Assembly (NCBI GenBank): GCA_000750105.3
Contig: JPHH03000082.1
Coordinates: forward strand, 41,824 to 105,823
Length of the DNA: 64,000 bases
Source: Tolypocladium sp. Sup5 PDA-1
Lineage: Eukaryota > Ascomycota > Sordariomycetes > Hypocreales > Ophiocordycipitaceae
Direction: 5' to 3'
Of the stretch, positions 43,401 through 58,400 are shown in pieces (the first letter of the stretch is position 1; every line of letters starts with the position of its first letter). The position numbers and the translations under genes are program-made. A model generated the notes under the pieces. The model was not told the DNA's origin. It searched no databases and worked only from the letters and a program-made list of their open reading frames with translations.

Positions 43401-46400
43401 GCATTGCTACGATAGTCCACATGGACTTTTCAAAGCAGATAGGCACGAGCGACTCCCTCGTCACCCCCTGGGCACGCAAATAGTCGGCTAGGGAGGCAGT
43501 CATACGCTCTAGTTCGGCGTACGTGCAACGCCCATCCCACGCGAAGATGGCCTCTCGATCAGGTGAAGACGTCGCGCTCAGAGATACTAGCTCGGGGATA
43601 CTAGCGTCGATTGTTCTCAGATCCGGCTCGCTCTCGCGCCACTGGTTGATTTTCTGAACGTCCCAATCGCCGCATAGCGTAATTTGACCAACCCGAGGGT
43701 CGTGTTGTCCGCCGTGGCGGGGGGCCTGCGCCGCGAGGAGTTGTTGAACGACGTGGTCGTATTGAGCGGCGAGCGCCGTCGCCTGACCGTCCGAGAGCGC
43801 AGAGGCATCGTAGATGAGCTCGAGCGCGGCCTCGTCGGCGAAGAGGTAGCACTGTCCGACGAGCGGGTACGTGAAGTACGTGGCATAGTCCGTGGCCTGC
43901 GACCCGTCACCGTCGTCGTCGGAAGGCTGGACCAGGAACGAGGCCTGTGTGCCGGAGAAGATGGTCCGGTGCTGGACGGCAAACAACGACGTGAAGCTGC
44001 AAGCCTCACGCGCATCAGCACTGAGCTGGGAGATGTTTTGAAGACCCATCTGCTCAAAGGGCATCATCTCCACCGCCTGGGTTTGCATCGCTCCGAGAAA
44101 CCGGACAATGGATTGCTGCGGATCCAGCTTGACGCGAATCGGCACCGTGGAGATGACCGGCCCGACCATGCTCTCGAGGCCGGACACTGGCGCTTGGCGG
44201 CCGGCCACTGCGGCTCCGAACGTAATGTCTCGGGCGTTGCCATTGTGTTTCGCGATAACCACGGCCCAGGCAGCCCGGAGAATGGTCGCTTTGGTGACGG
44301 AGAGCTTGCCCGCGTCCTTGAGCGAGACGCGGCACGTGAATGTCCGGTTCGACGACGCCCGAGACGCGGGCGCGGACGCCGCCGGAGCTGGGCGTGGTGG
44401 AAAGACCGGCGAGATGGCATCTCGCAGCTGCACGCGCCAGTAGTCGGCCGCTCGCGCTTGGTCCAGGCCCAGCACGTACCTGATGAAGCGCGCGTAGGGC
44501 GGCAGCGGTTGCGGTGCAGGAGCCGCGTTGCCGCCGTCATACGCGCGTGCCAGCGTCTGCATGACGAGCGACAGGCTCCACCCGTCGAAGACGGCGTGGT
44601 GCATCGTCAACGAGAAGAGCGTGCGGTCGCCCCGGCGGGAGAGGGCGTACCGGCAGAGCGCGGACCCGTACCCCATTCCGGATGCCTCGGTCGCCGAGGA
44701 CTGCCAGTCGGCCGGGCCGTGGATGACGGCCTGCATCGTGCGCGACTCGTACCGAACGATGCGTGTTCGGAGCGCCGCGCACGCTCCGAGGGTCTGTTCC
44801 CAGGCTGCTTTGAACCGATCCACGTCGGCGTCGGCGAGCTCGAACGTCATCTTGGCCGTGTAGGAACCCGGTTGTTTGACCGCCAGCGCCATCAGGCCCT
44901 CTTGCAGTGCCGTCGTGGGATAGACGTCTTCGATGGCCGCGCCGTCATGGGACAGTTTGCATTGCTGCTCAACGGCCCTTTCGATGGCCTCTCTGTGCTC
45001 TCCCGGAACCAGACTCCAGGGCGGCACAGCCGTCTCGTCCTCCACCGTGCCCTGCTGCGCGGCTAGGGCCACCCGACTCAAGCGGGCGTCGTGGAAAATG
45101 CTGGCTACGCTGAGCTGCACGCCACGCTGCCGCGCTTTGGCAATCAGTCGGATGGCCGCGAGAGAATCGCCGCCCAGATGTAGGAAGCTGTCGTTGCGGC
45201 CGATTTGCTCGAGGGGAACGGCCAAGATGTCCGCCCACAGACTCTGCATCTCTGTCTCCATGAGCGTCATGGGGGGCTCCTTTGTGGCGCTCGCCAGCAT
45301 ATAAGGCGCGAGGTCCGCCTCCGAGATGGCGCCTGCGGCACGTCGGAGCACGCTGCGATCTGTCTTCTGCGACGTGATGAACGGCATGTACCTGACGGGA
45401 ATGTAAACGGCCGGCACCATGTACAGAGGCAGCCGGACCTCGAGGAAGCTCTTCAGGGCCGATGCCTCCTGCGCCAGAGACTGGTTCATGGGCAGGAGCA
45501 TGTCCGAGCGGTCGTTGCGGCCACTGTCGGGCGTCCGAGTCGCCGACGAGAAACACAGATAGGCCACAAGCCGGGCAACCCCCTGGCTGCCCCCGGTCCT
45601 CAGAACGTCGACCGCAACTTGCTGGACGCTGCCAAGTGCCTCTCGAATCTGGCTTTCGACCTCGCCCAACTCGATTCGGAAGCCGCGTACCTTGACTTGC
45701 GTGTCCTTGCGCGTGACAAACTCCATAGTCCCGTCGGGGTTAAAGTACGCAAGGTCGCCCGACTTATAGAATCGCGAGTATTGCGGATGCTGCCTATCGG
45801 GAGCCCAGCTAGGTAGCTCCGTGATGAAGCTTGCCCTGGTGCCTGCTTCGAAGGCCAAGTATTCTCGTGCCAGCGTCGGCCCCTGGAGCACCACCTCCCC
45901 GACGCAGCCGATTGGCGCCAGGCGGTGGCAGTCGTCGGGCTCGACGATCCAGCTTCGCGCTCCGACGGGGTGCCCGATGTTCAGGGGCGAGTCGCCGGCG
46001 GTCTCGTATTCGCGGAACGACGCGAAGCAGCATGCCTCGGACGGGCCCCAGGCGTTGACGAGGCGGACATGTCCAACCCACCTGGCCAGATGGTCCTTTC
46101 CCACCGCCTCGCCCCCGAGAAGCAGGAATTCGAGGCCGGGAACCTCTGCCGGGGATAGGATGCGGGCGAACGAGGGGGTCAAGAAAGCCCAGTTCGCCCT
46201 CGACTCGGCGACGAATCTAGGCAAGTCGTTCATACGCTGGTGCTCGGAGGGCACGCAGATGCAGGCGCCCGAGATGAGCGGCGCGATGATCTCCCCGATG
46301 GCCAGGTCAAACACGTACGCCGCAAACTGCAGCAGGCGCACCCTGTCGGGGTCGATCTCGAGCCTTTTGCTCGAAGCAATCATGCTCGTGCATAAGGCTC

Positions 46401-49400
46401 CGTGCTCCATGACCATTCCCTTGGGGGTCCCCGTCGTTCCGGATGTGAAGAGCACGTACGCAGTGTTGTTCGGCTGCACCGCCTTCGCCGGCACCTTTGG
46501 CACCTTGGCATTGTTCGCGCGTAGAGCATGCGCAAGCGTCTCGTCGGCGTTCGCAGAGAGGACCACGACGTGCTCCACGAGACCTCGGCACTTCTCCGAC
46601 GCCGTGGGCGAGGCCAACGCGATGCGGGCGCGTGCTTGCTGTGCGACCTGCTTGTGCCGGTGCGGAGGGTGAGACGGGTCCAGGGGCACCCACGCGCCAC
46701 CAGCCTTGTTGACGGCGAGCATTGCCACGTAGAACCACATGGACTTCTCGAAGCATACTGGGACCAGCTCGTCGGGCATGATGCTGTGCTCGTGCGAGAG
46801 GAAAGTAGCCCAGCGGGTTGCAACATCGTCCAACTGGCGATAGGTGAGCTGGCCGTCCCATGCGAAAATCGCCGGGGCAGAGGGACGCATCTTTGCCTGC
46901 TGCTCGACCAGAGCATGCAAGGTGGAGGAGACAACCTCGGCCTCGCGCTCCTTGTTCCATCGGGCCACGAGAGCTGTGTCGTGAGGTCCGCAGAGCGTGA
47001 CGTCGCCGAGAAGGACGGTGCTCGCCTCGAGGTGCGCTTCCGGCACCAGAAGCTGCTTGACGACGTGACAGAACTGCTCAGCCATCAGGGGCACTTGCTT
47101 CTCGCTCAACACAGACGAGTCGAAAGTGACGTGCAGGTGAACTTCCGCGCCGGCCAGGTAACACTGCCAGACGAGCGGGTAGCTGAAATACTCGTCCACG
47201 GGGGATTGCCGACTCCTGCCGCCGTCTGGTGGACTATCATCGCCGTCATCGTCGTCGTCGTCGTCGTCGTCGACCGTGGCATTACGAAGCCTCAAGAAAG
47301 AACTCCCCACGTCGCCGGTGATGGCCTGTGGCTGAACCACAAGCAGAGACGAGAAGTCGCATGCCTCGCGGGCGTAGGGGCCGAGCTTGGCAATGTGCTG
47401 CAGGCCCATGTGCTCGTAAGGCATCATGTCCGTGGCCTGAGACTGCATCTCACGGAGGAACTCGCTCACCCGTTGCCGGGCATTCATCTTCACCCGGACT
47501 GGCAGGGTGGAAACGACCGGTCCAACCATGCTCTCGATGCCAGAGACCGGTGCCTGACGACCAGCCACCGCCGCCCCAAACGTGATGTCGTCGGTGCTGT
47601 CATTGTACCGCGCGAGGACGATTGCCCATGCCGCCCTTAGCACCGTAGCTTTGGTGACGGGGACTCCGGCTGGCATGTCGAACGGCACGGGATGCGTCAG
47701 GGTCCGGCTCGTGGCCGTCGTAGAGTCCGCCGGCGACGACGGTGCTGCAGGTCGCCGAGGAAAGACGGGCCGCAAGGCTCCCTCCAGCTGCCCGCGCCAG
47801 AACTCTGCGGCATGCGCCTTGTCCAAGGTGAGAGCGTATCGTACGAAGCCGACGTAGGGAGTTAAAGGCGTCAACGAACCCGTTCCTCCCTCATAAGCTT
47901 GTGAAAGCGTCCGCATGATAAGTCCAAAGCTCCACCCGTCGAAGACAGCATGGTGTATCGTCAGACGAAACAGCGTCTTGTCGCCGCGGCGTAGGAGGGA
48001 GTAGCTGCAGAGCGGCGTTGCATACTCCATCCCGAGCGGCCTAGCATCTGAACCTGCCCATTCCTCCGCCTCCTTCTGCTGGACGACGGCTTGGAGCGTT
48101 TGGTCTCGGTAGAGCACAATACGCGTGCGAAGTGCCGCACAAGCTCGGAGTGTTCCCTCCCAGGCCACCTTGAAGCGGTCCATGTCCACGCCGTCGGCAA
48201 GCTCAAATACGAAACGAGCCATGTAGGAGCCCGGTTGCTTGACAGCCAGTGCCATGAGTCCCTCCTGCAAAGCCGTTGCCGGGTAGACATCCTCAACCGT
48301 GTCTTCTGCGGAAAGCGCACACTGCTCCCGGACGGCGTCCACGGTTGACGTGCGCTCATCCGGCGCAACGAGACTATATGGCTCCGTGGTCGTAGCTGTA
48401 TCCTCGTCCGCATCTAGGGACCGAGCCGATGCCGCCACCTGACTTAGGCGCGCGTCCCGGAAGATGGAGGAAACGGCAAGGCCGATGTGCTGCTCGCGAG
48501 CTGCTGCGACCAAGCGTATGGCGGTGATGGAGTCGCCACCCAGCTGGAGAAAGCTATCGTTGCGGCCGATTTTCTCAAAGGCAGTCCCGAGGACTTCTCC
48601 CCATAGCCTCTGCAGTACTGCCTCCACCGCTGTCGTTGGATATTCGAACTCGGCCCGGGCCGAAAGAGAGAAGCCCGCGAGGCGTTCCGATGACAAGCCG
48701 AGTGCCCATTCCCGCAGCGCACGACCATCTGTCTTGCCCGACGCCGTTAGGGGCAGCTGGGCAACCGGCAGGTAATAGGCCGGCACCATGTATGCAGGCA
48801 GCACCGACCGCAGGCTCTCGTCGAGACTGTGAAGCACCTGCAAGGTGCCCTCATCCGGCGCCAAGATAGAGCTGCCCTCGGCCCCGGGCCCAGTCGCCGT
48901 GCCGGCCTGTCCTTGTCCTGCTCTGCAAACGAATGCAAAGAGCGCGCCGCCCTCGACGCCTGTCCTGTGTATAACCTGAACAGATGAGGTCGACTGGGGC
49001 CCGAGACTCTGTTTGATACAATGCTCAATCTCGCCGGGCTCTAGTCTCTGGCCGCGGAGCTTGGCCTGGCTGTCCTTGCGGTCTATATATTCGATAGTTC
49101 CGTCATCGTTATACCTGACCAGATCGCCCGTCTTGTAGACCCTCTGATACGGCCCCGGCGGTAGCCATGACGGCGACTCGATGAACGAGTCCGAGGTCCT
49201 CTCTGGGTCGTTGAGGTAGCCTCGCGCGAGAGAGGGCCCCTGGATCATCAGCTCGCCGATGCAGCCTATCGGGGCCAGGCGATCATGATCGCGTAGGTCG
49301 GCAACCCAGAGGCGAGTGTTGCATCCGCGTCCAATAGTCTTGGGAGGGGCCTCCGAGGGCCGAACGAGGTGCGTGCTCGCAAACACCGACGCCTCAGCAG

Positions 49401-52400
49401 GTCCGTAGGCGTTCAGCAGCCGCACCCGTCCGTACCACGAGTCGATGTCTTCTCTCGCCAGGGCCTCGCCCCCTAGAGCCAGCGTCTTGAGCGTGCGGAC
49501 CTCGTCCCTCTTGAGTGTTCTCGCAAACGAAGGCGTAAGTAGAGCCACATCTACCGCCGCGTGGCCGAGGAAGTCTCCGAGCCGGCCAAGCCGGTGCTCA
49601 TCGGATGGGACGCAGACGCACCCCTGGAAAACGAGCGTCGCCAGGCACTCGGTGATTGCACCGTCGAAGACGTAGTTGGAGAACTGCAGCATCCGAGATC
49701 CCGCCCCTAAGCCCATAGCAGCGCCGTGCCCGATGATGCTCGACGCAATCGCACCATGTTCAACGACGACTCCTTTGGGCTCGCCGGTGCTGCCCGAGGT
49801 GAATAGCACGTACGCGACGTCTCCTGGGGCGGCGGCGTGTTCTGGGTCCGAGGCGCGTCGTGGTGGCAAGGACGATACGGCCTCGGCCGTCACGGCGACG
49901 AGCGGGACGTCCATCCCCCTACAGGCGTCGGCGGTCGCCGGCGAGACGAGTATCAGCGGCGCCTTTAGGGCCGTGACGAGTCGCTGACGCCGCCGGAGTG
50001 GGTGGTCGGGGTTCAAAGGCACGAACGCGCCGCCGGCCTTCATAATAGCGAGCATTGCCACGATAGCCCACATCGATTTCTCGAAGCAGATTGGCACGAG
50101 CGACTCCCTTCCGACGCCTCGACGCCGTAGATGAGCACCTAGGACGGCCGTCATACGGTCTAGCTCCGCATACGTGCAGCGGCCATCCCAGGAGAAGATG
50201 GCTTCTTGACCGGGCGACTGCGCTGCACTCTTGGTGACCAGGTCGTGGACGCAGGCGTCGATCCGCACCAGCTCTTGCTCGCCGTCGTGCCACCGGTTGA
50301 TCTCCTGGACATCCCGGTCACTGCATAGCGTGACATCCCCGAGCTTTAGACGATGCCGCGGGCCGCTGTGTTGCACGGATAGGAGTTGCTGGACTACGTG
50401 CCCGTACTGGGCGGCCAGGCGGGCGACTTGAGCCTGCGAAAGCACCGAAGAGTTATAGACAAGCTCTAGCGTAGCCTCCTGCTCCGAAATCGAACACTGG
50501 CCAACGAGCGGATACGTGAAGTAGGTGGCGAGGTCGGTCGATTCGTCCGCACGCGTATCCGCACCCGACGCCGGTCTCAGGAGAGGCGTCTGCCCCTTCG
50601 ATGCGATGGCGCCATGTTGGATTGTGAACAGGGAGGAGAAGTCGCAGGCTTCACGTGCATCCGCGCTTAGCTTGGCAATGTTCTGAATCCCCATGTGTTC
50701 GAAAGGCACCATGTCATTCGCCTGCGCGTGGATTGCAAGGAGGAGGCCGGCCACCGGCTGCTGGCGTGGCAGCAACACGCGGACAGGGACAGTCGATAGC
50801 ACTGGGCCGACAATGGTCTCGACACCGGCTACCGGAGCCTGACGCCCTGCAACTGCAGCCCCAAAGACGACTTCGTCCGCGTTATCGTTGTACTGGGCAA
50901 GGACGATCGCCCACGCCGCCCGCAGGACCGTCGCTTTGGTGACGGGGAGTTGGCCGTCCACCACAAAGGGGACGCGGTGAAGCAGCATCTGGCTCGTGGA
51001 GGCTGCCGAACCGGCGCTCGTCTCGGAGTCGAGGGCCGGTCGCCGCGGGAAGACCGGCCGTGATGCTCCTGCGAGTTGCTTGCGCCAGTAGTCGCCAGCC
51101 TGCGACGAGTTCAGGCCGAGCGTGTATCGAACAAAGTTGGCATAGGGGGTCGGGGGCAGGACGGACTGAGCATCCTCGTACGCCTGTGTCAGGCGGCGCA
51201 CGACAAGTCCGAAGCTCCATCCGTCGAAGATGGCATGGTGCATGGCCAGAGTGAACAGCGTCTTGTCTCCACGGCTCACGATGGAGTACTGGCACAGCCG
51301 AGTTCCGTATTCCATCTTGTCCACGCCCACTTGGGTTCCCGCCTCCTGCACCACGGCCTGGACAGTGCGCTCGCCGCACAGAACAATCCTCGTCCGCAAA
51401 GTACTGCACGTGCGGAGGGTATGATGCCACGCTGCGGTGAAGCGGCCGACATGGACGTCCCGGGCGAGTTCGAAGGCGAACCGAGCGGTATAGGAGCCTG
51501 GCCTCCTGGTGGCCAACGCCATCAGGCCTTCCTGGAGCGGAGTGGCCGGATAGACGTCCTCGATCACGTCGTTGACGGAGAGGCAACACTGCTGACGGAC
51601 CGCGCTGGCGATGGCGACACGCTCATCCGGCGGCAGCAGACTCCACGGCTCCGCGTTCCTCCCCTCGTCAGCATCTTCTCCGCGACCAGTGGTTGCGGCC
51701 GCGGCGACCATTCTCAGGCGGGGGTCTCGAAAGACGGACGAGACGGTAAGGGTGATGTCCTGCTCGCGGGCCGCGGCGACCAGGCGGATGGCTCCGATGG
51801 AGTCGCCGCCGAGCTGGAGGAAGCTGTCGCCGCGGCCGATCCTGTCCGGGGGGCAGCCAAGCACATCCCCCCAGAGCCTCTGGAGCGCCATCTCCATGGG
51901 GGTCACGGGGGGCTGGAATTTGGCTTGCTGTACGGGGGAGTATCCCGCAAGCTGCTCCGGAGACAGGTCCAGCGCCCACTGCCGCAGTGCCCGGCCGTTG
52001 GTCTTGGCCGAGGCGGTCAGGGGCAGGTGAGCAACCGGCAGGTAATAGGACGGTATCATGTATGTCGGCAGGACAGACTGCAGGCCTTCGTCCAGGCTAC
52101 GCAGCAACTGCGAGCTGTCGTCGTCCAGCGGCGAAATGGCGTTGCGCTCGTCCACGGCAGTCCGGCCCGCCGTGGAGATGAAGGCAAGCAGAGCGCTCCC
52201 GCCGGCGACCTGCACAATCTGCACAGACGAGGCCGTCTGCGGTCCGAGATGCTGTTTGATGTGGTACTCAATCTCCCCCGGCTCCAGCCTCTGGCCGCGG
52301 AGCTTGGCCTGGCCGTCCTTGCGGCCCAAGTACTCGATGGTGCCGTCGTGATTGTAACGCACCAGGTCTCCCGTCTTGTAGATTTTGTGCCTGTTGCCGT

Positions 52401-55400
52401 CTCGGGGCAGCCACGAAGCACCAGACGGAAACGACTGCTCCGTCCTCGTGGCATCGTTCAGGTATCCGCGAGCAACGCCCGGCCCCTCGATCAACAGCTC
52501 GCCGGCACACCCAACAGGGGCCAGACGGTCGTGGTTATCGGGCTCGACGATCCAAAGACGCGCGTTGCAACCGCGCCCGATCGTCACGGCCGACGGCGCC
52601 GTGGGTTGTAAGCGGTGGGACGTTACGTAGATGCAGGCTTCCGCCGGGCCGTAGTCGTTGCATAGCTCGACACTGCGAGACCACGTCTCGACGTTCTCCA
52701 AGGACGGAGGCTCTCCGGCAAGGAGCAGGGTCCTCAGCCCGGGCACTTCTGCAGGTGCAATCAGCCTTGCAACAGAAGGCGTTAGCATGGCGCAGGTGAC
52801 CCGGGCTTCGTTTATGAATCTGGCGAGGTTGTTGACCCGGTCGTCGTCCGACGGCACACAGAGCGTGCCTCCAAACAGGAGCGTAGCAAATATCTCGCCG
52901 ACGCTGATGTCAAAGACGTAGCTGGAGAACTGCAGAACGCGAGAATCTTCCGTAAATGTGACATCGTCCCCACGACGCGAGACTATGGAGCAGACGGACC
53001 TATGCTCGACCACGACGCCCTTGGGCTCGCCCGTGCTACCCGACGTGAAGAGCACATATGCGACGTCGCGCGAGGTGGCTCTGCTGCCGCCGCCGTCTTC
53101 CCCATCAACGCCGCTTCCGCTCGGCAACGAGGACAGGAGAACGGGAGCCACGGTGACGATGGGAACGCCCAATCCGCCGCAGCCAACTGCCGTCGTCGGA
53201 GACACCAAGACGAGCGCCGCCCCGAGGCCGGCCACGAGCCGCTGCCGGCGGGCAACGGGATCGTCTGGGTTCAGCGGCACAAAGGCACCGCCGGCTTTCA
53301 TGATGCCGAGCATGGCGACCACGGCCCAGAGCGACTTCTCGAAGCAGATCGGGACCAGCGAGCCACGGGTGACGCCCAAGCTGCAAAGGTGCCGGCCCAG
53401 CTTGGTCGTGGACTGGTCGAGCTCCGCGTAGGTGCAGCGTCCGTTCCACGCGACAACGGCCTCCTTTGCCGGCGACCGGGCAGCTCGCGCCGCGATGAGG
53501 TCGTGGATGCATGCGTCGACCACCTCGATCGGCGGCCGGGCATCGTGCCACTGCCGGATCCGCGCCGTGTCCCAGCCGCCACATAGTGTCACGTCCCCCA
53601 GCACGGCCTTCTCGTCCGCGGAGGACTGCACCGACAGCAGCTGCTGAACCACGTGGCTGTACTGCGCGGCGATGCCTTCTACCTGGGCCGGCGATAGCGC
53701 CGACGAGTTGTACACGAGCTCGAGGGTGGCTTCCTGCTCGGACAGGAAGCACTGTGCCACCAGCGGGTATGTAAAGTACGTCGTGAAGTCCGTCGAGGCG
53801 TTGCTGCCCGGCGCCGCCGTGGCAGGGACGAGGAGCGATGTCTGGGCCTCCGAGACGATGGCGCTGTACAGGACGGAGAACATGGACGAGAAGTCGCACG
53901 CGTCGCGGGCCTCGGGCCCCAGCCGAGCCATGTTCTGCAAGCCCATGTGCTCGAAGGGGATCATGCCTGCGGCCTGGGCCTGGATCGCGACGAGGAAGTC
54001 GGCCACGGGCTGCTGGGCCGGCACCCGAGCCCGCACCGGCACCGTCGAGAGCACGGGGCCCACGATGTCTTCGATGCCGGCCACGTTCGCCTGCCGCCCG
54101 GCGACTGCCGCCCCGAACGTGATGTCGTCGGTGTCGTTGTATCGTGCCATGACGACTGCCCACGCCGCCCGCAGGATGGTGGCCTTGGTCACCAGGCGGC
54201 CGCCCTTGGTGTCGAAGGGAACGCGATGGGTCGAGACGTGGCTGGTAGGGCCGGGCGCTGCGGCTGCGGGAGTCGACGGAGGGCTCGGAGGGAAGCCCGG
54301 CCGCGAGGCTCCCGCCAGCTGTCCACGCCAGTACTCTGCCGCTCGTGCCTGGTCGAGGGCGAGGGCGTACCGTACGAAGCTGGCGAAGGGGGCGGGGGCG
54401 GGGGGCGAGTCGGCTTGCCCCTTGTACTCCCGCGACAGCGTTCGCATGATGATGCCGAAGCTCCAGCCATCGAAGACGGCATGGTGCATCGTCAGGCTGA
54501 AGAGGTTCTTACCGCCGCGGGTTGCGAGGGAGTAGGCGCAGAGAGGCGTGCCGTATCCCATCGTCGACGGCGCCTCGTCCTCTCCGGACCAGCCGGTTTC
54601 GTGCCGGATCACCGCTTGGACGGTCTGGTCGCTGCAAAGCACGACGCGGGTCCTCAGTGCATGGCACTTCTGCATCGTCCTCCCCCAGGCCTGCTTGAAC
54701 CGGTCGACATGCACGTCCGCGGTCAGCTCGAAGGCAAAGCCGGCCATGTAGGAGCCGGGCTGTTTGCTCGCCAAGGCGAGGAGGCCTTCCTGGAGCGCAG
54801 TCGCCGGATAGACATCCTCGACCGTGTCCGCACTGGACAGGGCGCACTGCTCCCGGACGGCTTGCTCTATCGACGCGCGTCTGCTCTCCGGGATCAGGGC
54901 CCAGGGCGCAGGTGCAGCAGCATCCTTTGCAGAAAGGTCGAAGCGCGCAGACTCCGTCACTTGGCGGAGTCGAGGGTCGTTGAAGACGGATCCAACGCTG
55001 AGCCGGATGCCTTGCTCACGCGCTTTGGTCACCAGGCGGATCGCCGCGAGAGAGTCACCGCCGAGTTGAAGGAAGCTGTCGTGCCGCCCGACGAGCTCGG
55101 CGGGGATCCGGAGCACGTCTGCCCACAGCTTCTGCATCGTCACCTCCTGCTCGCTTGCAGGGGCCTCTTTCTCGCCATCGCCTAGCATGTACGGAGCGAG
55201 GGCTTCTGCGGAAAGCTTCGACGTCGCAGCGCGTAGCAGACTTCGGTCAGTCTTCTGGGAGGTGATGAACGGCATGTACCTGACGGGGACGAATACGGCC
55301 GGCACCATGTATTCCGGCAACCGCACCTCGAGATAGCCCCTGAGCTCGCGTAATCTTCGCGAGAGCGCCGCATCGAGCGGGAGCACCAGGGGCTGGGCAC

Positions 55401-58400
55401 CCTCGGCATCGCCATCCGGGCTCGACGTCGCCGACGAGAAACACAGATAGGCCACGAGCTTGGCGGCAGCATCTCGCCCGTCATTACCATCACCGTCACC
55501 GGCGGCAAGCACATCGACCGCGACCTGCCGCACGCCGCCAAGCCCGTCTCGGATGTGGTGTTCGACTTCACCGAGCTCGACGCGGAACCCGCGGACCTTG
55601 ACCTGAGTATCCTTGCGAGCCACAAACTCCATGGTTCCATCGGGGTTGTAATATGCCAAGTCGCCGGATTTATAGAAACGCGCGTAGTGTGAGTCTACCT
55701 GGGCTGCCCAGGCAGGCAGATCTGTGATAAAGCTAGCCCGAGTTCCCTCGGGAAAGGCAAGATACTCTCGCGCAATCGTTGGCCCCTGAATCACAACCTC
55801 ACCAATGCAGCCGATGGGAGCCAGTTGATAGTAGTCTTCTGGGGCCACGATCCAGCAACGCCCGCCAACTGGGTATCCGATATTAAGTGGCGATTGATCG
55901 GGAGACGACCATTCTTGGAACGAGCTGAAGCAGCAGGTCTCGGACGGACCCCAGCCGTTCACCAGCCGGACGCCGCGGCCCACCCATGTCGAAAGCAGGT
56001 CCTTGCCGACGGGCTCACCGGCAAGGAGTAGCAGTTCTAGACTAGGCATTGTCTCTGGCACGAGAAGGCGTGCGAACGATGGCGTAAGAAATGCCCAATT
56101 AACCCGTGCTCTGCTAATAAAGCCTACTAAATCATTCATTCGTTCATCTTCGGAGGGAACGCACAAGCAACCGCCGGATATCAGAGGAGCAACCATCTCC
56201 CCTATGCTAAGGTCAAACACGTACGCTGCGAACTGCAGAAGCCGGACGTGTTCTGCTTCGAGACCCAGCCGCCGGCTGCTTGCGGTCTGGCTGGTACAGA
56301 GCGAACCGTGTTCCATGACGATCCCCTTTGGCGTTCCAGTGGTGCCAGACGTAAAGAGCACGTACGCTGCATGATGTGGTCCGACTTGGGCTGCTGGCGG
56401 CGGCTCGAAATGCCCATTCAGGGTCCCCAGGTCTAGCTCTGCAGACACGACCATGGTGTGTTCGACCAGTCCTCGGCACTTGTCTGCCTGTTTTGGAGAC
56501 ACCAGCGCGATTCGTGCCGCAGACTGGGAGGCTACCTTTTCATGCCGGTTGCGTGGATGGGATGGATCTAGGGGCACCCACGCACCACCGGCCTTGTTGA
56601 TTGCTAATACGACGACGTAGTACCAAAAAGATTTTTCGAAGCAGACGAGCACAAGATCGCCGACTACGTCGCCGTGTTCGTAGATGAGCAGGCTAGCGAG
56701 GCGGTTAGAATAGGCATCTAGCTCTCGATACGAAAGACTCCCGTCCCACGCAAAGATGGCCGGCGCATCCGGTCGAGTGCGTGCCTGCTCTTCTACTAGG
56801 GAATGGAAGGTGGACGAGATAACCTCCGTGCAGACCTTGTTGTTCCAGCCCCGCGCGAGTGCCATGTCGTACGTTCCGCTGACGGAGATGTGGGCGAGCG
56901 TGAGGTCTTCCTGGCTATGGGCGTCGGGGGTCATCAGCTGCTGGACGACGTGGCAAAACTGCTCAACCATGGTCTCGATCTGCTCCCGCGACAGGACAGA
57001 CGAGTCGAACGTCACATGAAGGGCAGTCTCGGTGTCTGTGACGTAGCACTGCCACACCAGTGGATACGTGAAGTATCCAGCCAGGGCCGAGGACGCTGCG
57101 TCGTCCTCTTCGTCGTGCGAAGAACGCAGTTGCAAGAGCGAGTTTGAGGTGCCCTTGAGCATCTTGTAGGGTTGTATGACGAGCAACGAGGAGAAGTCGC
57201 AGGCGTTCCGGGCGTCTGGTCCGAGTCTGGCGATGTTCTGGATCCCCATCTGCTCGAAGGGCATCATCTCCGCGCCTTGGGTCTGCACGTCCTGCAAGAA
57301 GCGAGCCACGGGCTGCTGACCGCCAAGTCTGATCCGGACCGGAACCGTCGCGATCACAGGACCGGCCATGTCCTCGATGCCTGCTACGGGAGCCTGCCGG
57401 CCGGCCACTGTGGCGCCAAATGTAATGTCCTGCGTGCTGTCGTTGTACTTTGCGAGCAGGATGGCCCAAGCCGCTCGCAACACTGTGGCCTTTGTTACCG
57501 GGAGCTCCCCCGTGGCGTCGAAGGGCACATGACGGGCCAGTGATTGACTCGACACAGGCTTCGGGCCCGACGTCGTCTCAGGTCGTCGCGGAAAGGACGG
57601 CCGTGTGGCCCCCTCCAGCTGCGTTTGCCAGTAGGCGGCAGCTCTGGACATGTCAAGATCCGAAGCGTACTTGACAAACCCGGCGTACGAGGCCAAGGCG
57701 GGAGCTGTCCCATGTTCGTACGCGTGTAGGAGCGTGCGCATGATGAGTGGCAAGCTCCAGCCGTCGAACACGGCATGATGGATGGCTAGGGTGAACAGTT
57801 TCCCCAGGGCACCGTCCACCAGTGCATACCTACACAGCCGGGTGCCGTGTTCCATGCGGACATCCTCCAGTTCGCCGGCGTTCCATTCTGCCGGCTGTCG
57901 AAGGACAGCCTGGACAGCACGATCCCCGTGCGTCACTATGCGAGTTCGTAAGATGGTGCAGATTCGGAGAGTTTCCTCCCACGCCGCTTCGAACCGGCCC
58001 TCGTTGATGTCGAGTGGTAGTTGATATGTTATGCGAGCAATGTAGGAGCCAGGTTGCTTGACGGCGAGTGACATGAGACCTTCCTGCAGCGCAGTAGCCG
58101 GGTACACGTCCTCGATCTCGTCGCTCGGCGAAAGTCCGCATTTCTCGCGGACCGTCGCAGCCGTCAGCTCGCGCAGACCCTCTGGTATCAGCGACCAGGG
58201 CGCTACGACGGTCTCGTCGTCGTCTCCGACGTCTTGCAGAACCGCAGAAGCGGCCACCTGGCTCAGGCGGGCGTCTCGAAAAACAGAAGACACGGTGATG
58301 CGGATTCCTTGCTCGCGGGCGGCTGACACGAGTCGGATCGCGGCAATCGAGTCTCCGCCCAGGCGAAGAAAGCTGTCGTCGCGTCCGATGGAGTCGGCTT

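Noticed and set aside
43684..45066. Long + strand frames inside NRPS2 (also 51076-52611 and 53947-55185)
   Set aside because: They mirror GC-rich C-domain codons of NRPS2 and repeat at equivalent module positions, as expected of antisense shadows.
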